5,939 nucleotides of DNA. Origin: an uncultured Collinsella sp. (GTDB taxonomy: Bacteria; Actinomycetota; Coriobacteriia; Coriobacteriales; Coriobacteriaceae). The stretch is taken from the NCBI GenBank assembly GCA_900551655.1, contig URWM01000108.1, positions 1-5,939 on the forward strand. Direction: 5' to 3'. Position 1 is the first letter of the stretch, and the number at the start of each line of letters is the position of its first letter. Of this stretch, positions 1 to 4,925 are shown piece by piece. A program made the translations under genes and the position numbers. The notes under the pieces were generated by a model. The model did no database searches. It saw only the letters and a list, made by a program, of their open reading frames with translations, and had not been told where the DNA came from.

Positions 1-47
1 CTACACCTAAGCCTTCGTCGGCAGCGTCAGATGTGTATAAGAGACAG
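1..47 (+). other. Illumina Nextera i5 adapter (non-genomic contamination)
   Basis: Bases 1-6 (CTACAC) match the end of the P5 flow-cell oligo. Bases 7-14 (CTAAGCCT) match a standard Nextera i5 index (508 as I recall). Bases 15-28 (TCGTCGGCAGCGTC) are the Nextera read-1 adapter, and bases 29-47 (AGATGTGTATAAGAGACAG) are the 19-bp Tn5 mosaic end. The four parts adjoin in exactly the library-construct order, so this is untrimmed adapter, most likely read-through from a short insert, and not a genomic transposon end. Genomic sequence starts at 48 and the left edge is a contig end. Confidence 0.98.
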
Positions 48-347
48 GTTGTTGACGAGCGCCCAAATGGAGCCAAAGTCGTTGAGGACCGCTTCCACGC
101 ATGCGTTGACGGCAGCGGGGTCGGCCACGTCACATTGATATGCGCGCGCCGTGGCGCCAGCCGCCTCGCAGGCCTCGCACGTCTCGTGCGCCGCATCGAC
201 GCTGCCGGCATAGACGACGGCGATATCGTAGCCATCCTCCGCCAGGCCCACGGCACAAGCGCGACCGATGCCGCGCGAGCCACCCGTGACTAGTGCCACG
301 CGACGTGAGTCGTTGCGCTCGAGCGCGCCGTTGTTCAAGTTGCCCAT
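48..347 (-). CDS. fabG: 3-oxoacyl-ACP reductase FabG, N-terminal 100 residues (truncated by contig end)
   Basis: FabG is the NADPH-dependent short-chain dehydrogenase that reduces 3-ketoacyl-ACP to 3-hydroxyacyl-ACP in type II fatty-acid elongation in the cytosol. Only the Rossmann nucleotide-binding half is present. The TGGSRGIG dinucleotide loop is at residues 21-28, a CDV motif typical of the adenine-contact strand is near residue 72, and the last genomic residues are LVNN, the start of the SDR NNAG motif. The catalytic Ser-Tyr-Lys part is missing because the assembly runs into adapter at 47; the six residues that would follow (LSLIHI) and the stop are adapter-encoded. The ATG at 345-347 has GAAAGGA 5 nt upstream, 30 bp after the fabD stop. 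About ten residues precede the first beta strand beyond what is usual for FabG. The family is clear; FabG rather than another SDR rests mainly on the operon. Confidence 0.93.
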
Positions 348-377
348 GTCATTCCTTTCGGGTTACAGCCCTGTGGA

Positions 378-1304
378 CTATGCGAGCTCGTCGGCAATAG
401 CTGCGACCTGCTCGGCCGTTTCGCACGAATACACGCGAACGTCGCTCAGCGTACGCTTGACCAGGCCCGACAGCGTTTTGCCGGGGCCGACCTCAATAAA
501 TGTGTCGATGCCTTGATCCTGCAAAGCATGCAGCGTATCGACCCAGCGCACGGCATGGCTCACCTGGTTGGCCAAGACATCCGATGCCGCTCGCGGGTCC
601 GCCGGATAGGGCGCCGCCGTCATGTTTGCCATGACCGGAATCAGCAGCGGAGACGGCGCGTAGCCGGCTTGGATATACGTCGCCAGCCCCTCAGTCGCCT
701 CGGCCATATAGGGGCTATGGAATGCACCCGACACCGCGACCTTCATGGCGCGACCGCCAGCCTCTTTTACCAGGACGTCGAGGGCCTGCAACGCATCGGG
801 CGCTCCGGCCACAACTGTCTGCTGGGGACTGTTGTAGTTGACCGGCCAGCAGTCCTCGCCGGCCTGCGCAGCCAGGTTCTCGACTTGCGCAGCATCAAGT
901 TTGATGACGGCGCGCATTCCGCCGGGGTGACGCTCGGCCGCCGTGGCCATCAAAGCCGCGCGCTCGCACACGAGCTCAAAGCCCGCTCGCGTATCGAATG
1001 CCCCCGCAAAGGTGAGCGCGGCGACCTCGCCCAGCGAGAATCCTGCACAGGCGGCAGGCACCACGCCGCGCTCGCGCAGGGCGGCAGCCGCTGCCAGGTC
1101 GTGAACGAACACACACGGCTGCGTGTTCTCGGTCTGCAAGAGCTCCTCCTTGGAGGCACTCCGGCATTGCTCGCTGGTCCCCGGGCGCACCTCGTCGGCA
1201 ATGGCGAACACCTCGGCGGCCGCCGGCGATGTCTCGATCAAGTCGACGCCCATCGCGGGGTGCTGGGCACCCTGGCCGGCAAACAAAAACGCTACGCCAC
1301 CCAT
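378..1304 (-). CDS. fabD: Malonyl-CoA:ACP transacylase FabD
   Basis: FabD moves malonate from malonyl-CoA to the phosphopantetheine thiol of ACP, supplying the extender unit for FabH and the condensing enzymes. The 308-residue product has the family length. From the start chosen here, the oxyanion-hole GQG motif is at residues 10-12 (Gln11), the nucleophile elbow GFSLG has Ser90, the malonate-binding Arg is Arg115 (CERAAL), and the catalytic His is His196 (GAFHSP). The C-terminal GPGKTLSGLVKR segment is also typical. The usual GHSLG elbow reads GFSLG, a tolerated variation. I chose the ATG at 1302-1304 because GAAGGG lies 9 nt upstream and it places Gln11 as in E. coli; an in-frame GTG at 1308-1310 would add two residues but sits only 3 nt from that ribosome site. 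The start lies inside the end of fabK (13-nt overlap), suggesting translational coupling. Confidence 0.96.
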   Translation of the reverse strand: MGGVAFLFAGQGAQHPAMGVDLIETSPAAAEVFAIADEVRPGTSEQCRSASKEELLQTENTQPCVFVHDLAAAAALRERGVVPAACAGFSLGEVAALTFAGAFDTRAGFELVCERAALMATAAERHPGGMRAVIKLDAAQVENLAAQAGEDCWPVNYNSPQQTVVAGAPDALQALDVLVKEAGGRAMKVAVSGAFHSPYMAEATEGLATYIQAGYAPSPLLIPVMANMTAAPYPADPRAASDVLANQVSHAVRWVDTLHALQDQGIDTFIEVGPGKTLSGLVKRTLSDVRVYSCETAEQVAAIADELA

Positions 1305-2236
1305 GCGCACGCACCCTTCAGGACGTGCTCGGCGCCATCGACCAGGTCGTCAACGATTTCGCGTGCGCTCTGGCGCTCGTTGACCATGCCGGCAATCTGT
1401 CCACACAAAAACGAACCCTCTTCGTAGTTGCCGTCCTTGGCGGCCTTACGCAGCGCACCGGTTCCCATAGCACCGAGCTCCTCGGCACTCGCGCCGAAAC
1501 CCTCGCTCTTGGCATAGGCGTTGGTGAAGGGGCTCTTGAGGGCGCGCACTGGATGTCCCGTCGAGCGACCGGTCGCACGCGTTGAAGTGTCGTTGGCCTT
1601 CAGGACCATCTCTTTGTACTGCTCCGAGACGGTGCACTCGTCTGCGACCAGAAAGCGCGTACCCACTTGCACGCCTTCGGCGCCCAGCATAAAGGCGGCC
1701 GCCACGCCGCGGCCGTCGGCAATACCGCCGGCGGCCACGACGGGAATGTCAACCGCATCGACGACCTGCGGCACCAGTGCCATCGTCGAGGTCTCGCCAA
1801 TATGGCCGCCCGATTCGGTACCCTCGGCAACAACCGCCGTGGCTCCACGACGTGCCACGAGGCGCGCCAGCGCCACCGAGGCAACGACCGGGATGACCTT
1901 GATGCCCGCCTCGTTCCACGCCTTCATGTACTTGGCGGGATTGCCGGCGCCCGTCACGACGACCGGCACTCGCTCGTCAATCACGACCTGCGCGACCTCG
2001 TCGGCAAACGGGCTCATGAGCATGACGTTGACGCCAAAGGGCTTATCCGTCTTGGCGCGCAGCTCATGAATCTGGTCGCGAAGCCAGTTGGCGTCGGCGT
2101 TCATGGCCGCGATGATGCCTAAGCCACCCGCCTCGGACACTGCGGACGCCAGCGAGGCATCGGCAATCCAGGCCATACCGCCCTGGAACACGGGCTTTTC
2201 GATGCCGAGCAGATCGCAGAGAGGAGTCTTGAGCAT
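1292..2236 (-). CDS. fabK: Enoyl-ACP reductase II FabK (FMN-dependent)
   Basis: FabK is the flavin-dependent enoyl-ACP reductase that performs the last reduction of each elongation cycle; it is unrelated to FabI and insensitive to triclosan in the characterised streptococcal enzyme. The 314-residue product is a TIM-barrel of the nitronate monooxygenase/FabK family. QGGM is at residues 18-21, GGLG at 37-40, and EGTESGGHIG at 138-147 with the conserved His145 matching the active-site His of pneumococcal FabK. The phosphate-binding loops AAGGIADG (168-175) and VGTRF (191-195) follow. By sequence alone a nitronate monooxygenase is possible, but the position between acpP and fabD decides for FabK. 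The ATG at 2234-2236 lies 2 nt after the acpP stop, and its GGAGAA ribosome site is inside the acpP end. Its last codons overlap fabD. Confidence 0.95.
   Translation of the reverse strand: MLKTPLCDLLGIEKPVFQGGMAWIADASLASAVSEAGGLGIIAAMNADANWLRDQIHELRAKTDKPFGVNVMLMSPFADEVAQVVIDERVPVVVTGAGNPAKYMKAWNEAGIKVIPVVASVALARLVARRGATAVVAEGTESGGHIGETSTMALVPQVVDAVDIPVVAAGGIADGRGVAAAFMLGAEGVQVGTRFLVADECTVSEQYKEMVLKANDTSTRATGRSTGHPVRALKSPFTNAYAKSEGFGASAEELGAMGTGALRKAAKDGNYEEGSFLCGQIAGMVNERQSAREIVDDLVDGAEHVLKGACAWVA
1314..1319 (-). promoter_or_regulatory. fabD ribosome binding site inside fabK
   Basis: GAAGGG on the minus strand lies in the last codons of fabK, 9 nt before the ATG at 1304 and only 3 nt before the alternative GTG at 1310. 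The spacing favours the ATG as the fabD start. Confidence 0.65.
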
Positions 2237-2238
2237 CT

Positions 2239-2475
2239 CTACTTCTCCAATGCCGCCTCGACCGTATCGGCGAACTCGCCGACCGTCTTGGGGTTCTCCT
2301 CGGTATCGAGCTCAATGCCAAACTCGTCCTCGACGGCAACGAGGATCTCGACGGTACCCAGGCTGTCGAGGCCAATCTCCTCGAGTGTGGACTCGGGCTT
2401 CATCTCGACATCGTCAAGGCCGGCGGTCTCGCGGATAACGTCGCAAACGCGCTCGAAGGTCTTCTGATCTGCCAT
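2239..2475 (-). CDS. acpP: Acyl carrier protein
   Basis: This is a 78-residue acidic ACP, the carrier of growing acyl chains in type II fatty-acid synthesis. The motif GLDSLG at residues 35-40 contains Ser38, the 4'-phosphopantetheine attachment site modified by AcpS. The helix I, long loop, helix II, helix III pattern and the length fit family norms. The residue after Ser-Leu is Gly, where E. coli and B. subtilis ACP have Asp, removing one acidic charge at the start of the partner-recognition helix. The ATG at 2473-2475 is preceded by AAAGGAG with a 7-nt spacer. It lies 53 bp after fabH and 2 bp before fabK. The setting among fab genes makes this the fatty-acid ACP and not a polyketide or D-alanyl carrier. 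Confidence 0.97.
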   Translation of the reverse strand: MADQKTFERVCDVIRETAGLDDVEMKPESTLEEIGLDSLGTVEILVAVEDEFGIELDTEENPKTVGEFADTVEAALEK

Positions 2476-2495
2476 GGTAGTTCTCCTTTGTTTGT

Positions 2496-2507
2496 GCCCC
2501 CAGGGGC
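2496..2507 (-). repeat. Small GC-only inverted repeat between fabH and acpP
   Basis: GCCCC and GGGGC flank a 2-nt centre, so an RNA hairpin would have to open to about four pairs with a 4-nt loop. No U-tract follows on the minus strand, so it is not a convincing terminator. It lies 7 nt before the acpP ribosome site. It might act as an mRNA-processing or stability element, as acpP usually needs more product than fabH, but it may also be chance. Confidence 0.3.
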
Positions 2508-2528
2508 GTTTTCATTTCCTATGTGCAA

Positions 2529-3488
2529 CTACTTCCAGCGAAGTAGATAGCCACCTACATCCAAGCCGGCGCCAAATCCGACCAGGGCGATGGTGTCGCC
2601 CGCGTGCAGCGCGCCGGTATTTGCCAGTCGATCGAGAGCAAGCGGAATACAGGCGCTCGAGATGTTGCCAGTTTCACGCAACGTTCGGACCACACGGTCG
2701 TCCGGCACACCCAGGCGCTTGACTGCCTGGCTCAAGATTCGTTCGTTAGCCTGATGGAATACAAAGTGGTCGATGTCCTCGACCGCGATGCTCGCGTCGC
2801 AGGCGAGCTTGTTGACCGTGTCGCAGATGGCATTGACGCCAAACTTGAAGACGCGACGGCCGTTCATGGAAAGCACGCTTTCGCAGTCCTGCGCCGTCTT
2901 ATACGGCGAGGAGCCCGCCAATCCGGGGACGCGCAGTGTTTCGACGTCAGGCGACGTCGAAAGCTCAACAGCAAGGGGATTCTCTCCCCCAGCCTCTATG
3001 ACCGCAGCACCCGCGCCATCGCCAAAGAGCACGCACGTGGCACGGTCGGTCCAATCGAGCGCGCGCGTCATCTGCTCGGCGGCAACGACCAGCACGTGCT
3101 TGGCGCGACCGCGGGCGATATAGCCCTCGGCGACATCGAGCGCAAATACGAATCCGGCACAAGCCGCCGAAACGTCGAAGGCAGGACATGTGGCACCCAG
3201 GCGCTCAGCAACGGCGCACGCTTCGGCAGGAACGAGGTGATCGCCCGTCGTCGTCGAGCAGACGATAAGATCCAGCTGGCTCGCGTCAATTCCGGATACC
3301 TGGAGCGCCCGCTCGCTCGCCGCTACGGCAAGGTCGTCGAGTGACTCAGTGGTGCAGACGTGGCGGCTCTTGATACCGGTGCGGGTAAAAATCCACTCAT
3401 CCGAGGTATCGAGGAACTCGGACAGCTCGTCATTGGAAACACTGCGCGTAGGAAGCGCCGAGCCTGTTCCAAGAATCGTGAAACCCAT
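2529..3488 (-). CDS. fabH: 3-oxoacyl-ACP synthase III FabH
   Basis: FabH starts fatty-acid synthesis by condensing a short acyl-CoA primer with malonyl-ACP. The 319-residue product has the usual length and thiolase fold. The catalytic triad is visible: Cys110 in VSAACAGF, His245 in FVFHQAN and Asn275 in TGNISSA. The FGDGAGA motif (155-161) and the C-terminal GFGAG (304-308) are also typical. I chose the ATG at 3486-3488 because AAAGGAGG sits 6 nt upstream and the protein then begins MGFTILGTGSALP, as FabH proteins do. The frame stays open to 3617, but that extension would run through the divergent promoter region. FabH is the first gene of the operon. Primer preference (acetyl versus branched acyl-CoA) cannot be read safely from the sequence. 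Confidence 0.97.
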   Translation of the reverse strand: MGFTILGTGSALPTRSVSNDELSEFLDTSDEWIFTRTGIKSRHVCTTESLDDLAVAASERALQVSGIDASQLDLIVCSTTTGDHLVPAEACAVAERLGATCPAFDVSAACAGFVFALDVAEGYIARGRAKHVLVVAAEQMTRALDWTDRATCVLFGDGAGAAVIEAGGENPLAVELSTSPDVETLRVPGLAGSSPYKTAQDCESVLSMNGRRVFKFGVNAICDTVNKLACDASIAVEDIDHFVFHQANERILSQAVKRLGVPDDRVVRTLRETGNISSACIPLALDRLANTGALHAGDTIALVGFGAGLDVGGYLLRWK

Positions 3489-3494
3489 CACTAA

Positions 3495-3502
3495 CCTCCT
3501 TT
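3495..3502 (-). promoter_or_regulatory. fabH ribosome binding site
   Basis: AAAGGAGG on the minus strand is a near-perfect anti-16S match, 6 nt before the ATG at 3488. It fixes the fabH start and excludes the longer open frame reaching 3617. Confidence 0.9.
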
Positions 3503-3505
3503 GAG

Positions 3506-3523
3506 TTGTTGACGTGTTTACAT
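3506..3523. promoter_or_regulatory. Candidate operator, copy 1 (fabH-proximal)
   Basis: TTGTTGACGTGTTTACAT contains an imperfect palindrome of half-sites TGTTGAC and GTTTACA around GT. It differs at one base from a second copy 48 bp away. It lies just upstream of the fabH ribosome site and just downstream of the best fabH -10 candidate, a place where a bound repressor would block transcription. The cognate regulator is not in this window. Confidence 0.55.
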
Positions 3524-3553
3524 CGACCAAGAGAGGATAGCGCATTTCAGTCA

Positions 3554-3571
3554 TTGTTGACGTGTTAACAT
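3554..3571. promoter_or_regulatory. Candidate operator, copy 2
   Basis: TTGTTGACGTGTTAACAT contains half-sites TGTTGAC and GTTAACA around GT, pairing at 6 of 8 positions, and matches copy 1 at 17 of 18 bases. It lies where the -35 of the proposed fabH promoter would fall, so the two copies bracket that promoter. It does not match the FabT (TTTGA/TCAAA) site or, in spacing, the BirA box, as I know them. Confidence 0.55.
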
Positions 3572-3646
3572 TAAATTGTCCAAATGCGACAAAGGCTTCA
3601 CATTGTGTCTGCCTCACGACACCATTGCGTTATTCACTTATTCATT

Positions 3647-3653
3647 AAGGAGG
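3647..3653 (+). promoter_or_regulatory. birA ribosome binding site
   Basis: AAGGAGG lies 11 nt before the ATG at 3665. The spacing is a little long but no better start is near, and the family N-terminus begins at this ATG. Confidence 0.75.
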
Positions 3654-3664
3654 TAGCAGCCGTT

Positions 3665-4441
3665 ATGGATGCCATATTAACGATAGTCGACGTAACCGGA
3701 TCGACCAACGATGACCTGCTCGAAGCAGGAAAACAAGGAGCGCCGCACGGCACAGGACTTGCCGCCCGGGCTCAGACAGCAGGACGCGGCCGGCGCGGCC
3801 ACAAGTGGGATTCAACCGCCGGCAACCTATTGCTTTCGATTGTCCTGCGTCCATGCGTTAATCCTGCAAAGTACTCTGGTCTTGCCGCCGTCAGCGGCCT
3901 AGCGGTGCTCGAGGCACTCGAGGCACAAGGTCTTGCTAACGAGATCGGCCTCAAATGGCCCAACGACCTGATCGCGCGAGGACGCAAGCTCGGCGGCATT
4001 CTGGTCGAGGCGGCACGCGACAACAAAGGCAAGCCCTTCGCCGTCTGCGGCATTGGCGTCAATGTGAACTACACGCCCCAAGAGGTGCCCGATGGCGGCC
4101 TGGCGGCAATTGGCCTCTCGGACCTCAACGAGAATGTTCCCGCCGTCGATGTGTTACTCAAGGAGGTCTATCACGCGGTCGTGAACGCTGTAGACACATG
4201 GGCAGAGCGTCTCAACGCCATGGAAGAAGACGCCGGACCGCTCGCGCCCGTCCACGGCGAATATATCGGTCATCTCAATTGGATTGAGGATCACGTTATC
4301 GCCCGTTCCCCCGCTGGGGATGAGCTGGCGCGTGGCGTCTTTCAAACGGTCGATGACTTTGGTCGCGCATGTATCGAAACGGAAGACGGCTTGCGATCCT
4401 TCCATTTTGAGGAGGCATCGCTGCGTCCCTTGAGCGAATAG
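3665..4441 (+). CDS. birA: Biotin--[acetyl-CoA-carboxylase] ligase, monofunctional
   Basis: This enzyme activates biotin with ATP to biotinyl-5'-AMP and attaches it to the lysine of the biotin carboxyl carrier protein (AccB), enabling acetyl-CoA carboxylase to make malonyl-CoA. The 258-residue product has GSTN at 12-15, the biotinyl-AMP binding loop GRGRRGHKW at 40-48, KWPND at 97-101, KLGGIL with the active-site Lys108, and GIGVNVN at 129-135. A small C-terminal beta domain follows from about residue 205. The N-terminal winged-helix domain of E. coli-type BirA is absent, so this protein should not repress biotin genes. The ATG at 3665 is preferred over an upstream in-frame ATG at 3584, which would add 27 residues without family similarity and would place the strong AAGGAGG inside the gene. 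It is divergent from the fab operon, fitting a shared fatty-acid role. Confidence 0.96.
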   Translation: MDAILTIVDVTGSTNDDLLEAGKQGAPHGTGLAARAQTAGRGRRGHKWDSTAGNLLLSIVLRPCVNPAKYSGLAAVSGLAVLEALEAQGLANEIGLKWPNDLIARGRKLGGILVEAARDNKGKPFAVCGIGVNVNYTPQEVPDGGLAAIGLSDLNENVPAVDVLLKEVYHAVVNAVDTWAERLNAMEEDAGPLAPVHGEYIGHLNWIEDHVIARSPAGDELARGVFQTVDDFGRACIETEDGLRSFHFEEASLRPLSE

Positions 4442-4500
4442 GGCGCTGCAGCCACCTACTCGGCAGCAATGCCCGGCAGTCCAAACCATTATTCAAAACA

Positions 4501-4537
4501 AAAGAGCCCCGCTACCGTAATGGCAGCGGGGCTCTTT
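4501..4537 (-). terminator. Rho-independent terminator after rpsJ, possibly bidirectional
   Basis: A perfect 13-bp stem pairs 4501-4513 with 4525-4537 (AAAGAGCCCCGCT with AGCGGGGCTCTTT); the 11-nt loop can add two further C-G pairs. On the minus strand the stem runs into TTTTGTTTTG, a good U-tract, 20 bp after the rpsJ stop. On the plus strand it ends in TTT only, so it may also stop birA transcripts, less efficiently. The rest of the 115-bp gap between birA and rpsJ shows nothing I can identify. Confidence 0.9.
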
Positions 4538-4556
4538 AAGCTATGAGCGATATCGC

Positions 4557-4865
4557 TTAGAGCTTGATGTCGATGTCGACGCCAGCGGGAAGGTCGAGAC
4601 GCATGAGCGAATCAACGGTGCCCGAGGTGGGGTCGAGGATGTCGATGAGGCGCTTGTGGGTGCGCATCTCGAACTGCTCACGGGAGTCCTTGTTCACGTG
4701 CGGCGAGCGGATAACCGTGTACAGGTTGCGCTCGGTGGGCAGGGGGACAGGACCGGAAACGCGAGCGCCGGTCTTCTGAGCGGTCTCGACGATGAGCTTC
4801 GCGGACTGATCGACGACCTCGTGATCATAGCCCTTGAGGCGAATGCGGATCTTCTGGGTAGCCAA
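4557..4865 (-). CDS. rpsJ: 30S ribosomal protein S10
   Basis: S10 is a component of the 30S head and, as NusE, joins NusB in transcription antitermination complexes and contacts NusG. The 102-residue product is full length for the family. The S10 signature region [12 protein letters not shown] is at residues 33-44, followed by the conserved loop [19 protein letters not shown] (54-72). The start is TTG at 4863-4865, with GGAGG 6 nt upstream, and gives the normal N-terminus [14 protein letters not shown]; no in-frame ATG or GTG lies nearby. It follows fusA by 60 bp on the same strand and is followed by a terminator. The usual downstream partner rplC is absent and tuf does not precede it, so S10 appears as the last gene of a str-type operon. 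Confidence 0.97.
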   Translation of the reverse strand: MATQKIRIRLKGYDHEVVDQSAKLIVETAQKTGARVSGPVPLPTERNLYTVIRSPHVNKDSREQFEMRTHKRLIDILDPTSGTVDSLMRLDLPAGVDIDIKL

Positions 4866-4871
4866 CTTAAA

Positions 4872-4876
4872 CCTCC
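4872..4876 (-). promoter_or_regulatory. rpsJ ribosome binding site supporting a TTG start
   Basis: GGAGG on the minus strand lies 6 nt before TTG at 4865. The ideal spacing and the conserved S10 N-terminus directly after it support TTG as the true initiation codon. Confidence 0.85.
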
Positions 4877-4883
4877 AAAGAGT

Positions 4884-4900
4884 GCGAGAGACGTTCTCGC
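4884..4900 (-). repeat. Hairpin between fusA and rpsJ
   Basis: GCGAGA (4884-4889) and TCTCGC (4895-4900) form a 6-bp stem with a 5-nt loop, 7 nt upstream of the rpsJ Shine-Dalgarno. No U-tract follows, so it is unlikely to be a terminator. It could be an mRNA-processing site or a structure that influences rpsJ translation; chance cannot be excluded. Confidence 0.4.
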
Positions 4901-4925
4901 GGATTACGTAACAGGGAGCTCGAAC

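Larger units (their letters stand above)
3489..3664. promoter_or_regulatory. Divergent fabH/birA regulatory region
   Basis: This 176-bp AT-richer stretch separates the fab operon from birA and must hold promoters for both. For fabH, the best -10 I see is TATCCT (minus strand, 3539-3534), 4 of 6 matches, with no good -35 at the right spacing. For birA, a possible -35 TTCACA is at 3597-3602 with only a weak -10 (CACCAT, 3620-3625). Neither assignment is firm. Two copies of an 18-bp palindromic motif flank the proposed fabH -10. A small GTGTC/GACAC inverted repeat is at 3605-3622. Confidence 0.6.

Noticed and set aside
29..47. Tn5/IS50-like mosaic end suggesting a mobile element
   Set aside because: It is joined to the Nextera read-1 adapter, a standard index and the P5 tail, so it comes from library construction.
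48..347. fabG as a pseudogene
   Set aside because: The truncation coincides exactly with the adapter junction, so it is an assembly edge and not a biological lesion.
513..1427. 304-codon open frame on the plus strand
   Set aside because: It is antisense to fabD and the end of fabK, is Arg/Gly/His-rich, has no family motifs and no good ribosome site. It is a shadow of GC-rich coding DNA.
1521..2122. Plus-strand open frames opposite fabK
   Set aside because: They are Ser/Thr/Ala/Arg-rich low-complexity translations of the complement of a clearly identified gene.
2604..3344. 246-codon open frame on the plus strand
   Set aside because: It is antisense to fabH, whose active-site residues and frame are intact; its composition is that of a shadow ORF.
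3506..3571. BirA box (biotin operator)
   Set aside because: The half-sites resemble TTGTNAAC/GTTNACAA, but the two halves are separated by 2 bp and not the roughly 14-16 bp of known BirA boxes, and this BirA lacks a DNA-binding domain.
3489..3617. N-terminal extension of FabH by 43 residues
   Set aside because: The ATG at 3488 has a near-perfect Shine-Dalgarno and gives the family N-terminus. The extension is the operator region; its repeated VNTST peptide only reflects the duplicated DNA motif.
3584..3664. Longer BirA start at 3584
   Set aside because: It would add 27 residues with no similarity to the family and would put the AAGGAGG ribosome site inside the gene.
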